64,000 nucleotides of DNA from Azospirillum sp. TSO22-1 (GTDB taxonomy: Bacteria; Pseudomonadota; Alphaproteobacteria; Azospirillales; Azospirillaceae): NCBI RefSeq assembly GCF_003116015.1, contig NZ_LGQZ01000076.1, positions 1-64,000 of the forward strand. Reading direction: 5' to 3'. The notes under the pieces are model-generated. The model saw nothing but the letters and a program-made list of their open reading frames with translations. It was not told the DNA's origin and made no database searches. Positions 8,686-17,595 of this stretch are shown here, piece after piece. Both the position numbers and the translations under genes were made by a program. The first letter of the stretch is position 1. Every line of letters starts with the position of its first letter.

Positions 8686-8976
8686 TCAGCGGGGCTGGGG
8701 ACGGCGCGCGGCGTGGCGGACGGACTCGATGGAGACGTACGGGCCATCCACGGCCTGACGGACGCCGTAAAGGATGCAGTAGTCGTAATGCGCCACCGGC
8801 ACGCGGCGATAGCCGCCGCCCCGATCCCTATACCGATACGGAAATCGCACGAGTGTGTTGGCCGTGACGAACGCAGCATCGTAGACCGCCCGGGCGGCGG
8901 TTGGATTGTCCGGCAGGATATACGCGAAGATTCGATAGGCCTCGGTCAGTGCCTTGTCGGCCCACCGGACCTTCAT
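8686..8976 (-). CDS. RelE/ParE-family toxin
   Basis: Probable toxin half of a type II toxin-antitoxin module. The 96-residue protein has the ParE fold pattern: RWADKALTEAYRIFAYI, then DNPTAARAVYDAA, LVRFPYRYR, a central RVPVAHYDYCILYGV strand pair and a terminal SIESVRHAARRPQ. Its ATG overlaps the antitoxin stop (ATGA), so the two are translationally coupled. ParE toxins usually inhibit gyrase and RelE toxins cleave mRNA; the family cannot be split from this sequence. Confidence 0.82.
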   Translation of the reverse strand: MKVRWADKALTEAYRIFAYILPDNPTAARAVYDAAFVTANTLVRFPYRYRDRGGGYRRVPVAHYDYCILYGVRQAVDGPYVSIESVRHAARRPQPR

Positions 8977-9236
8977 CGACGATAGGACCGCAACTTGGCT
9001 TCAAATTCCGGGAAGTTCGCGGGATCGAAGGTGCCAGCGGCAATCTGGTCGACGACTTCGCCCAGAATGGCCATGGCCTCTTCGTTGGAGAAGGTCCGAC
9101 CCGCCGCGATGTCCTCCTCGGAGGCGCGGATGTCCTCCAGTTCCTCCGGCGTCAGGTCGGCCTCGGAAACCTCTTCGCCCCAAACGTCCTCGGGCAGGTC
9201 GTCGGCGGACGGCTTGGGCTGCGGTCGGCTGGACAT
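8973..9236 (-). CDS. Antitoxin partner of the ParE-like toxin
   Basis: Small acidic protein (87 aa) upstream of and overlapping the toxin gene by 4 bases, the usual antitoxin-first order. The first half is rich in Asp and Glu, as in the disordered or toxin-binding parts of antitoxins, and the central GRTFSNEEAMAIL resembles segments seen in ParD/RelB-type proteins. I do not recognise a clear ribbon-helix-helix, so autoregulation is assumed from gene context rather than seen. Confidence 0.68.
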   Translation of the reverse strand: MSSRPQPKPSADDLPEDVWGEEVSEADLTPEELEDIRASEEDIAAGRTFSNEEAMAILGEVVDQIAAGTFDPANFPEFEAKLRSYRR

Positions 9237-9290
9237 GGCGTCCTCTCGTGCGGCGGCCCCATCAATATGGCACCGGGACTGGAAACGCGA

Positions 9291-9312
9291 AAGGGGGCCT
9301 TGCGGCCCCCTT
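9291..9312 (-). terminator. Terminator of leuC
   Basis: AAGGGGGCC-TTGC-GGCCCCCTT, a 9-bp perfect stem with a 4-nt loop, lies 31 bases beyond the leuC stop. On the minus strand the stem ends in CCCCCTTTCG, a short T-run typical of high-GC terminators. It also insulates leuC from the toxin-antitoxin genes. Confidence 0.82.
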
Positions 9313-9342
9313 CCCGTCCCGTCGCCGAAGCGCCGGAACCGT

Positions 9343-10749
9343 TCAGTGCAGCTCGCGCACGTCCGTCAGCTTGCCGGTGATGGCGGCGGCGGCGGCCATC
9401 GCCGGGCTGACCAGATGGGTGCGGCCGCCGCGGCCCTGCCGGCCCTCGAAGTTGCGGTTCGAGGTGGAAGCGCTGCGCTCGCCCGGCGCCAGACGGTCGG
9501 CGTTCATCGCCAGGCACATCGAGCAGCCGGGCTCCCGCCACTCGAAGCCGGCCTCGGTGAACACCGTGTCCAGGCCCTCCTGCTCCGCCTGCTCCTTGAC
9601 CAGACCGGAACCCGGCACCACCAGCGCGCGGATGCCCGCGGCCACCTTGCGCCCCTTCGCCACCTCGGCCGCCGCCCGCAGGTCCTCGATGCGGCCGTTG
9701 GTGCACGAGCCGATGAACACCGTGTCCACCTTGACGTCGGTCAGCTTCTGGCCCGGCGTCAGGCCCATGTAGGCCAGCGCGCGCTCGACCGCGGCGCGCT
9801 TGCCCGGGTCGGCGACGTCGGCCGGGTTCGGCACGCTGGCGGTGATCGGCAGCACGTCCTCCGGGCTGGTGCCCCAGGTGACCTGCGGGACGATCTCGGC
9901 GGCGTTCAGCACCACCGTGGTGTCGTACACCGCGCCCTCGTCGCTGGGCAGCGTCTTCCACTGCTCGACCGCCTGCTCCCAGGCGCCGGCCTTCGGGGCC
10001 AGCGGGCGGCCCTTGACGTACTCGAAGGTCTTCTCGTCCGGCGCGATCAGGCCGGCGCGCGCGCCGCCCTCGATGGCCATGTTGCAGACCGTCATGCGGC
10101 CTTCCATGGACAGGCCGCGGATCGCCTCGCCGGCGAACTCGATGACGTGGCCGGTGCCGCCGGCGGTGCCGATCTTGCCGATGATCGCCAGCACGATGTC
10201 CTTGGCGGTCACGCCGGCCGGCAGTTCGCCGTCGACGCGGACCAGCATGTTCTTGGCCGGCTTCTGCAGCAGCGTCTGGGTGGCCAGCACGTGCTCCACC
10301 TCGGACGTGCCGATGCCGAAGGCGAGCGCGCCGAAGGCGCCGTGCGTGGCGGTGTGGCTGTCGCCGCAGACGATGGTGGTGCCGGGCAGCGTGAAGCCCT
10401 GCTCGGGGCCGACGATGTGCACGATGCCCTGGCGGACGTCGTCCATCGGGAAGTAGCGCACGCCGAAGTCGCGGGCGTTGGTGTCCAGCGCCTCGACCTG
10501 GATGCGGCTCTCCTCCTCGACGATGCCCTTGGCGCGGTCGGTGGTCGGCACGTTGTGGTCCGGCACCGCCATGGTCAGCTCCGGCCGGCGCACCTTGCGC
10601 CCGGCGGTGCGCAGCCCCTCGAACGCCTGCGGGCTGGTCACCTCGTGGACCAGGTGGCGGTCGATGTAGAGGATGCAGGTGCCGTCCTCCTGGCGGTGGA
10701 CGACGTGGCTGTCCCAGATCTTGTCGAACAGGGTGCGCGGCTTGGACAT
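9343..10749 (-). CDS. leuC: 3-isopropylmalate dehydratase, large subunit
   Basis: Aconitase-family [4Fe-4S] enzyme isomerising 2- to 3-isopropylmalate in leucine biosynthesis; it needs the LeuD small subunit. Family motifs are clear: the start LFDKIWDSHVV, VCGDSHTATHGAFGALAFGIG, and cluster cysteines in IGSCTNGRIEDLRAA and PGCSMCLAMN. Length of 468 aa matches LeuC. Gene symbol is secure. No leuD is adjacent; downstream is a terminator and a toxin-antitoxin pair. A good sigma-70 promoter lies 55-83 bases upstream. Confidence 0.97.
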   Translation of the reverse strand: MSKPRTLFDKIWDSHVVHRQEDGTCILYIDRHLVHEVTSPQAFEGLRTAGRKVRRPELTMAVPDHNVPTTDRAKGIVEEESRIQVEALDTNARDFGVRYFPMDDVRQGIVHIVGPEQGFTLPGTTIVCGDSHTATHGAFGALAFGIGTSEVEHVLATQTLLQKPAKNMLVRVDGELPAGVTAKDIVLAIIGKIGTAGGTGHVIEFAGEAIRGLSMEGRMTVCNMAIEGGARAGLIAPDEKTFEYVKGRPLAPKAGAWEQAVEQWKTLPSDEGAVYDTTVVLNAAEIVPQVTWGTSPEDVLPITASVPNPADVADPGKRAAVERALAYMGLTPGQKLTDVKVDTVFIGSCTNGRIEDLRAAAEVAKGRKVAAGIRALVVPGSGLVKEQAEQEGLDTVFTEAGFEWREPGCSMCLAMNADRLAPGERSASTSNRNFEGRQGRGGRTHLVSPAMAAAAAITGKLTDVRELH

Positions 10750-10803
10750 CGTAACGGCTCTCTCTGGCAGGCGAACGGCATCGGTTTCCGGTCCGAGGGG
10801 CGC

Positions 10804-10832
10804 ACAATAGCCATCTGGGCGCCGCGGGACAA
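10804..10832 (-). promoter_or_regulatory. Sigma-70 promoter of leuC
   Basis: On the minus strand TTGTCC (10832-10827) and TATTGT (10809-10804) are separated by exactly 17 bases. The predicted start of transcription near 10797 gives a leader of about 48 bases before the leuC ATG. No leader peptide or T-box is evident in that leader. Confidence 0.68.
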
Positions 10833-10895
10833 GCGGACCTTCCGCAGGGCGGAACCCTATGCTAGCGTCCCGCCGTCCTTACGGAGCCTGCCCCC

Positions 10896-11087
10896 GTGAC
10901 CGAAGCCCCTACCACAGACGACAGGGCGCGTTGCCCGCGCTGCGACCTGACCTACCCCGCCGACGAGCCGGGCTGCCCGCGCTGCCGCCGCATCCGCCAG
11001 AGCAACATCCTGATCGCCACCACCATGGTGATGCTGGTGATCCTGGCGCTGGTCGGCTGGCTGGGCATGCAGGTCCTGTTCATGTGA
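10896..11087 (+). CDS. Small zinc-ribbon membrane protein, unknown function
   Basis: 63-residue protein from a GTG start. It has two CPRC/CPRCR knuckles (CPRCDLTYPADEPGCPRCR) that look like a four-cysteine zinc ribbon, followed by one strongly hydrophobic helix (ILIATTMVMLVILALVGWL). That predicts a single-pass inner-membrane protein with a cytoplasmic zinc ribbon. I do not recognise a named family. TATGCT at 10858 could be a -10 element, but no good -35 is visible. Confidence 0.68.
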   Translation: MTEAPTTDDRARCPRCDLTYPADEPGCPRCRRIRQSNILIATTMVMLVILALVGWLGMQVLFM

Positions 11088-11150
11088 TTGCGGGGTAGCC
11101 GCCGGCTTTCCGTTTGACGCCGGACCAACTTGTGTGGTGCAACCCCGCCC

Positions 11151-11552
11151 ATGACCGACATTGCCGCGACCCCGTCCCGCACCTGCGGGGACTGCACCCT
11201 GTGCTGCAAGCTGATGGGCGTGCCCGAGCTGAAGAAGCCCTCGGCGCGCTGGTGCGCCTCGTGCGACCAGGGCAAGGGCTGCACCGTGTACGAGGAGCGG
11301 CCGCCGTCCTGCCGGAACTTCCAGTGCTTCTGGCTGATGGACGAGGCCTTCCCCGAAGAGTTCCGCCCCGACCGCATCCACGCGCTGGCGGCGTTCAACG
11401 ACGCGCCGGACAGCTGCGTCCTGCACGTCGATCCCGCCCATCCCAAGGCGACGCGCAGCCCCGAGGTGCAGGCGCTGACCGACGCCCTGCTCAAGACCTA
11501 CGCGCGGGTGTTCTTCGTGAGCGGCAAGGAAAGCGCGATGCTGACGCGCTGA
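11151..11552 (+). CDS. YkgJ-type cysteine-cluster protein
   Basis: Small cytoplasmic protein (133 aa) of the YkgJ/Fe-S or zinc-chelating cysteine-cluster family. Cysteines occur as TCGDCTLCCKLMGVPEL, WCASCDQGKGC and PSCRNFQC, the usual pattern of about eight Cys in the first 70 residues. The biochemical role of the family is poorly defined. I chose ATG 11151, which begins MTDIAATPSRT; the frame opens seven codons earlier without a better ribosome site. Confidence 0.78.
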   Translation: MTDIAATPSRTCGDCTLCCKLMGVPELKKPSARWCASCDQGKGCTVYEERPPSCRNFQCFWLMDEAFPEEFRPDRIHALAAFNDAPDSCVLHVDPAHPKATRSPEVQALTDALLKTYARVFFVSGKESAMLTR

Positions 11553-11613
11553 GCGCGCATGACGCCTCCGCCGCCGCGCCGGGTACCATGCGCCGGAGGA
11601 AACGGGAGGCGGC

Positions 11614-12519
11614 ATGACGGAGCAGGCGGCGGCCACGGCGCGCGCCACGCCGGGCGCGGCGATCTACGCGCAGCTCGGCGCGGTGGTGCTGTTCTGGGGC
11701 ACCAACTGGCTGGTGATGAAGGCGGCGCTGCCCAACATCGGCCCCTTCACCTTCAACGCGTTGCGCATGAGCGGGTCGGCGCTGCTGCTGGCGGCGCTGC
11801 TGCCGGCCTTGCGGGCGCCGCTGCTGCCCAGGGCGGGCGAGCGCGCGCTGCTCGGCGTCATCGGTTTCCTGCAGATCGGCGGCATGCTGGGCCTGAGCAC
11901 CGCCGGCCTGCAATGGGTGCCGCCGGGGCGCGCTGCCGTGCTGGTCTACACCATGCAGATCTGGGCGCTGCCGCTCGCCTTCCTGATCGCCCGCGAGCGG
12001 CCGTCGGGCCAGCGCATCCTCGGCGGGCTGCTGGCCTTCGCCGGGGTGCTGGTGTTCTTCAACCCGGCGCTGCTGGACTGGAGCGACCGCCGCGTGCTGC
12101 TCGGCAACGGGCTGCTGCTCGGCTCGGCGCTGTGCTGGGCGACGGCGGCCAGCCTGTACCGCCGACGGGTGTGGCGGACGCCGTTCTGGACGCAGACCTT
12201 CTGGCAGATCGCGGTCAGCGCGGCGGTCATGACCCCGGTGGCGCTCGCCCTGGAAGCCGGGCAGCCGGTCACCTGGGCGCCGGCGCTGCTCGGCGCGTTG
12301 ATCTACAACTGGCTGATCGGCACGGCGCTCTGTTACTGGTGGTGGTCGAAGGCGCTGGCGGTGATGCCCGCCGCCCAGGCCGGGCAGATCGTCTGCCTGG
12401 TGCCGATCACCGCGCTGCTGGAGAGCGCGGCGATCTTCGGCGAGCCGCTGAGCGTCGGCGTGCTGCTCGCCGTCGGGCTGATCGCCGCGGGGATCGCGCT
12501 GACGGCACGGGCGAAATAG
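11614..12519 (+). CDS. EamA-family transporter (drug/metabolite exporter)
   Basis: Inner-membrane transporter with about ten hydrophobic helices arranged as two EamA repeats (residues about 20-145 and 160-298). Landmarks are the first-repeat FWGTNWLVMKAAL and the terminal repeat VCLVPITALLESAAIFGEPLS, typical of the DMT superfamily (RhaT/YdcZ/PecM relatives). A GGAGG ribosome site precedes the ATG. Substrate is unknown; family members export amino acids, purines or other small metabolites. The gene converges on thiC. Confidence 0.86.
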   Translation: MTEQAAATARATPGAAIYAQLGAVVLFWGTNWLVMKAALPNIGPFTFNALRMSGSALLLAALLPALRAPLLPRAGERALLGVIGFLQIGGMLGLSTAGLQWVPPGRAAVLVYTMQIWALPLAFLIARERPSGQRILGGLLAFAGVLVFFNPALLDWSDRRVLLGNGLLLGSALCWATAASLYRRRVWRTPFWTQTFWQIAVSAAVMTPVALALEAGQPVTWAPALLGALIYNWLIGTALCYWWWSKALAVMPAAQAGQIVCLVPITALLESAAIFGEPLSVGVLLAVGLIAAGIALTARAK

Positions 12520-12550
12520 GTCCCTCCCCCGCCGGAGACGGGAGAGGGAC
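12520..12550. terminator. Shared hairpin between converging eamA-like gene and thiC
   Basis: GTCCCTC and GAGGGAC pair around a GC-rich middle (CCCCC-GCCGGAGAC-GGGAG). It begins one base after the transporter stop and ends seven before the thiC stop. AAAAGG follows on the plus strand. It resembles single-hairpin members of the window's palindrome family and probably ends transcription from one or both sides. Confidence 0.6.
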
Positions 12551-12556
12551 AAAAGG

Positions 12557-14353
<1,797 letters not shown>

Positions 14354-14440
14354 GCTCGGTCTCCTTCGTGGTCGAGGAGATCCGGTCACAGGTGCGGAAG
14401 AAGGTGCGGGTGTGGTGGTGCTTCGGCGCCCGCAGCGGTT

Positions 14441-14548
14441 CCCTCCCTTCGCCGGTATGAGCCGGATCAGGTTCGAAGGGTCACCACGTCGCCGGGACCC
14501 TGTCTGGGCCTTGGCCGGTGGTATCTCAGCCCCCTACGGGACCCCCCT
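14441..14548 (-). promoter_or_regulatory. TPP riboswitch (THI element) upstream of thiC
   Basis: Read on the minus strand, the conserved core is present: GGGGGCTGAGATACCACC, then ACCCTTCGAACCTGATC, CGGCTCATACCGGCGAAGGGA. CUGAGA and CUGAUC are the pyrimidine- and pyrophosphate-sensing elements of the thiamin pyrophosphate aptamer. It ends about 88 bases before the thiC start, leaving room for an expression platform. High thiamin pyrophosphate should lower thiC expression. Confidence 0.96.
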
Positions 14549-14561
14549 GGAACGAGGCGCC

Positions 14562-14590
14562 ATGCTGGGCCGGTTGCGAGGCGTTGTCAA
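14562..14590 (-). promoter_or_regulatory. Likely promoter for the riboswitch-thiC transcript
   Basis: On the minus strand TTGACA (14590-14585) and CAGCAT (14567-14562) are 17 bases apart. Transcription would start near 14555, a few bases before the first riboswitch helix. The -35 is perfect and the -10 is weak. Confidence 0.55.
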
Positions 14591-14660
14591 ACACGAAAGG
14601 AACCGACCCCGCCACCGCACCGTTGGTTTCCGTATGGTGGCAGCCGGGGGAGACAGACCC

Positions 14661-15032
14661 ATGTTCAGGCACGAGGAATCGGACGACGACGCGCGCATCC
14701 GCCGCGAGGTCACCCAGCACCTGACCGACGACGAGTACGTCGATGCGCACGACCTGGAGGTGACGGTCCACCACGCCGCGGTGACGCTGACCGGCAGCGT
14801 CGGTTCGGTGGAGCAGGGCCACCGGGCAGCGGACTTGGCGGCACGGGTCCACGGCGTGGCGCAGGTGATCGACCGCCTGGGACTGCGCCGCACCGCGCAG
14901 GCGGCGCAGGCGATGGGCGAACTCGGCTCCAGCCCCGCCGACCCCGAGACGCGCACGCCCGGCGTGGTCGGCGACATGAACGAGCCGGCGACGCTGAAGG
15001 AAGCGCACACCAATTCGCTGACGCGGCGGTAA
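14661..15032 (+). CDS. BON-domain protein
   Basis: 123-residue soluble protein with one BON domain (about residues 10-75): DDDARIRREVTQHLTDDEY, then LEVTVHHAAVTLTGSVGS and AADLAARVHGVAQVIDRLG. BON domains are thought to bind phospholipids or other hydrophobic ligands and occur in OsmY-like and cytoplasmic stress proteins. There is no signal peptide. I start at ATG 14661 with GGGGGAG upstream; the frame is open much further back through the riboswitch region, but that part is not protein-like. It diverges from thiC. Confidence 0.78.
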   Translation: MFRHEESDDDARIRREVTQHLTDDEYVDAHDLEVTVHHAAVTLTGSVGSVEQGHRAADLAARVHGVAQVIDRLGLRRTAQAAQAMGELGSSPADPETRTPGVVGDMNEPATLKEAHTNSLTRR

Positions 15033-15047
15033 AGGCGCGGTTTTTGC

Positions 15048-15216
15048 GGGGACAACCCGGTTCACACGGATTTCACGGATTGAGGCACGGATTACACGGA
15101 CTTTCTTTTGTTCTTGCGGCGTGCCCGCTGGCCCGCAAGCCGATGCCGCGCAAGCAAAACAGATCCGTGTAATCCGTGCCTCAATCCGTGAAATCCGTGT
15201 AGCCCCTGTTGTCCCC
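15048..15216. repeat. Large inverted repeat with 37-bp perfect arms
   Basis: Positions 15064-15100 and 15164-15200 are exact reverse complements over 37 bases; each arm carries CACGGATTTCACGGATTG and a degenerate tandem of CACGGATT units. An outer 9-bp pair (GGGGACAAC at 15048, GTTGTCCCC at 15208) extends it. The 63-base loop contains no gene. It sits between the BON gene and rplS, which converge here. CACGGATT-type arrays recur in many proteobacterial genomes. Confidence 0.9.
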
Positions 15217-15245
15217 AAGGCGCAGACACGCGCCCAACGCCGAAC

Positions 15246-15273
15246 GCCCGCCGCAGGTTTCCCCACGGCGGGC
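15246..15273 (-). terminator. Terminator of the rplS operon
   Basis: GCCCGCCG and CGGCGGGC form a perfect 8-bp stem around a 12-nt loop, 30 bases beyond the rplS stop. There is no T-run, so termination would be by stem strength or with Rho. Confidence 0.55.
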
Positions 15274-15302
15274 GCCGGTAACTTTCACCAAGACCGGGCG
15301 GA

Positions 15303-15698
15303 TTACTCCGCGGCGGCGGCGGGCTTGTTCATGCCGCGGCCGGTGGTGCGCTCCGAGATGCGGGCCGACTTGCCGCGGCGATCGCGCAGGTAGTACAGCT
15401 TGGCGCGGCGGACGTCGCCCTTGCGGACCAGCTCGATCGAGTCGATGCGCGGGCTGTACAGCGGGAACACGCGCTCCACGCCCTCGCCGTAGCTGATCTT
15501 GCGCACGGTGAACGAGGAGTTCACGCCGGCGTTCTTGCGGGCGATGCAAACGCCCTCATAGGCCTGGACGCGCTCGCGCGTGCCCTCGACGACCTTCACG
15601 TTCACGCGGAGCGTATCGCCCGGCGAGAATTCCGGGATGGCCTTGTCGCCAAGGACCTTCTGGATCTGCTCCTGCTCGAGCTGCTGCAACAGGTTCAT
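15303..15698 (-). CDS. rplS: 50S ribosomal protein L19
   Basis: Large-subunit protein at the 30S-50S interface. The sequence MNLLQQLEQEQIQKVLGDK, then FSPGDTLRVNVKVVEGTRERVQAYEGVCI and RRAKLYYLRDRRGKSARI, is unmistakable L19. Length of 131 aa includes a short Ala-rich tail. I chose ATG 15698; the frame is open upstream through the intergenic region but homology begins here. It is the last gene of the ffh-VOC-rpsP-rimM-trmD-rplS series. Confidence 0.98.
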   Translation of the reverse strand: MNLLQQLEQEQIQKVLGDKAIPEFSPGDTLRVNVKVVEGTRERVQAYEGVCIARKNAGVNSSFTVRKISYGEGVERVFPLYSPRIDSIELVRKGDVRRAKLYYLRDRRGKSARISERTTGRGMNKPAAAAE

Positions 15699-15738
15699 GA
15701 CACTACCCCTTTTCCTCGGCGCGCCTCGCGGCGGACCG

Positions 15739-16536
15739 TCACTCCGTCGTTCCACTCGGCCTGCGTCTGCGGGCCCGTTTCTCCGGCACCGGACGACTCG
15801 CTTCGTAGCGGGACCACAGGTCGGGCCGCCGGGCCCGGGTGATCCGCTCCGCCTCGGCGAGCCGCCAGGCGCGAACCTTCTCGTGGTGGCCAGAGAGAAG
15901 AACCTCCGGCACCGTCCGCTCCACACCCAGCCCGTCGCTCCAGACGGCGGGCCGCGTGTAGTGGGGGTATTCGAGCAACCCCCGTTCGAAACTCTCGTCG
16001 TCGGCCGTCGCCACGTTCCCCATGACGCCGGGCAGCAAGCGCACCACGGCATCGATCAGGGCAAGCGCGGCCGGCTCGCCGCCGGACAGCACGAAATCGC
16101 CGAGGCTGACCTCCTCGACCCCGTGCGCTTCCAGCACCCGTTCGTCGACCCCCTCGTAGCGGCCGCAGAGCAGCGTCACGACCGGGGTCGCGGCCAGCTC
16201 CTTGACCAGGGCCTGGTCCAGGACCCGGCCGCGCGGCGACAGGTAGATCACCCGGCCGCGCCCTTCCACACCCGGCGGTCCGCAGGTTTCGGTGAAGACG
16301 GCGTCCAGGACGTCCGGCCGCATCACCATACCCGCGCCCCCGCCGAAGGGGGCGTCGTCAACGGAGCGGTGTTTATCGCGCGCAAAATCACGAATGTCCA
16401 CTGATTCCAGCGACCACACGCCATTTTCCAGCGCCTTGCCGGCCAGGCTGTGACCCAGCGGCCCGGGGAACATCTCCGGGAACAGGGTCAGCACCTTGAC
16501 GGTCCAGGCGAGCGGGCCGGCGGCGCCGTGATTCAC
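15739..16536 (-). CDS. trmD: tRNA (guanine37-N1)-methyltransferase
   Basis: Methylates G37 of tRNAs reading CNN and UGG-type codons, preventing frameshifts. SPOUT-fold trefoil-knot motifs are present: VTLLCGRYEGVDERVLEAHGV and EVSLGDFVLSGGEPAALALIDA, plus the C-terminal YPHYTRPAVWSDGLGVERTVP segment. At 265 aa it is slightly long because of an Arg-rich tail. Its ATG overlaps the rimM stop (ATGA), so the two are coupled. Confidence 0.97.
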   Translation of the reverse strand: MNHGAAGPLAWTVKVLTLFPEMFPGPLGHSLAGKALENGVWSLESVDIRDFARDKHRSVDDAPFGGGAGMVMRPDVLDAVFTETCGPPGVEGRGRVIYLSPRGRVLDQALVKELAATPVVTLLCGRYEGVDERVLEAHGVEEVSLGDFVLSGGEPAALALIDAVVRLLPGVMGNVATADDESFERGLLEYPHYTRPAVWSDGLGVERTVPEVLLSGHHEKVRAWRLAEAERITRARRPDLWSRYEASRPVPEKRARRRRPSGTTE

Positions 16537-17075
16537 GGCTCCGACTCCTCTTCACCCTTGCCGTCGGGCCTGGCTTCCACCACCGCGGGCGGATCGACGA
16601 CGACCCGTCCACCGTGCACGTCCACCACCGGCACGCAGGCCTTGGTGAACGGCAACAGCTCCGTGGCGCCGGCCTCCGTGCGGATCTCCAGCACGTCGCC
16701 GCCGCCGAAATCGTAGATCGCCAGCACCGTGCCGAACGGCTCTCCCCCCGTCGTCTCGGCCCGCAGGCCGATCAGGTCGGCGTGGTAGAACTCGTCCTCG
16801 TCCCCAGTGTCCGGCAACGCCGCGCGGTCGACGTACAGGCGTACGCCGGCCAAGTCCTGCGCCTGCTCGCGGGTGGCGATTCCCTCCACGCGGGCGAGCC
16901 ACAGGTCCTTCACGGTGCCGTTCAGCGACACCTTGAAGGTGCGCCGGCCGGATTCGTCGGTCAGCGGGCCGTACGCGACCACGGCCTTGGGATCCCCGGT
17001 GAAGCTGCGCAGCTTCACGAGACCCCGGACGCCGTGCGAACCGGCGAATTGGCCGATGCAGACCTTGGTGGACAT
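16533..17075 (-). CDS. rimM: Ribosome maturation factor RimM
   Basis: Assists late 30S assembly around the 3' head domain and binds S19. The N-terminal beta-barrel starts VCIGQFAGSHGVRGLVKLRSFTG and the PRC-barrel half contains EDEFYHADLIGLRA and FTKACVPVVDVHGGRVVVDPP. The 180-residue length is typical. It overlaps trmD by 4 bases and is separated from rpsP upstream by a palindromic element that may dampen read-through or shield the rpsP message. Confidence 0.96.
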   Translation of the reverse strand: MSTKVCIGQFAGSHGVRGLVKLRSFTGDPKAVVAYGPLTDESGRRTFKVSLNGTVKDLWLARVEGIATREQAQDLAGVRLYVDRAALPDTGDEDEFYHADLIGLRAETTGGEPFGTVLAIYDFGGGDVLEIRTEAGATELLPFTKACVPVVDVHGGRVVVDPPAVVEARPDGKGEEESEP

Positions 17076-17091
17076 GGCGTTTCGCGAACTC

Positions 17092-17183
17092 TTGCCCCCA
17101 CCCCAGCCCTCCCCCGCTTCGCAGGGGAGGGAGCTTTATTCCCCTCCCCTGCGAAGCGGGGGAGGGGTAAGGGGTGGGGGCAA
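17092..17183. repeat. REPIN-like palindrome doublet, copy 1 (rpsP/rimM gap)
   Basis: A 92-bp near-perfect palindrome beginning TTGCCCCCACCCC and ending GGGGTGGGGGCAA. Each arm holds CCCTCCCCCGCTTCGCAGGG or its complement; the loop is GCTTTATT. Copies at 40310-40405 and 54385-54480 share the arms but differ in the loop. It occupies almost all of the 120-base gap inside a ribosomal operon. Confidence 0.93.
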
Positions 17184-17195
17184 TGCCCCTGGACC

Positions 17196-17549
17196 TTACT
17201 CGCCGGCGGCAGCCGCGGCGGCGGCAGCGGCCTTGGCGCGCTCCTGGGCCTTGGCCTTCGGGGCGGACTTCTTCGGGGTCTCGCGGATGGCCGGCTTCTC
17301 GACCAGGCCGGCGTTGGCGAAGAACAGCACGACGCGGTCCGTCGGCTGGGCGCCGACCGACAGCCAGTGCTTGGCGCGCTCGGCGTCGAACTGGATGCGC
17401 TTCTCGTCCTCGCGCGGCAGCATCGGGTTGTAGGTGCCGATCTTCTCGATGAAGCGGCCGTCACGCGGGCTGCGGGCGTCGGCGACGACGATCGAGTAGA
17501 ACGGGCGCTTCTTGGCGCCACCGCGGGCCAGACGGATCTTCAGAGCCAT
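17196..17549 (-). CDS. rpsP: 30S ribosomal protein S16
   Basis: Small-subunit assembly protein. MALKIRLARGGAKKRPFYSIVVA and RFIEKIGTYNPMLP are diagnostic. The 117-residue length includes an Ala/Lys-rich C-terminal extension of about 30 residues, common in alphaproteobacteria. It lies 46 bases downstream of the VOC gene and belongs to the operon starting at ffh. Confidence 0.98.
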   Translation of the reverse strand: MALKIRLARGGAKKRPFYSIVVADARSPRDGRFIEKIGTYNPMLPREDEKRIQFDAERAKHWLSVGAQPTDRVVLFFANAGLVEKPAIRETPKKSAPKAKAQERAKAAAAAAAAAGE

Positions 17550-17595
17550 AGTCGGAAACTCTCTTCTTCTCAGGTGGTTAAACGAAATCCGCCGG

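Noticed and set aside
6754..8985. 743-codon plus-strand frame opposite the amidohydrolase and GST
   Set aside because: Low-complexity shadow of well-supported minus-strand genes.
15100..15200. CRISPR-like or tandem repeat array
   Set aside because: The CACGGATT units form one inverted pair, not a regular direct-repeat array with unique spacers.
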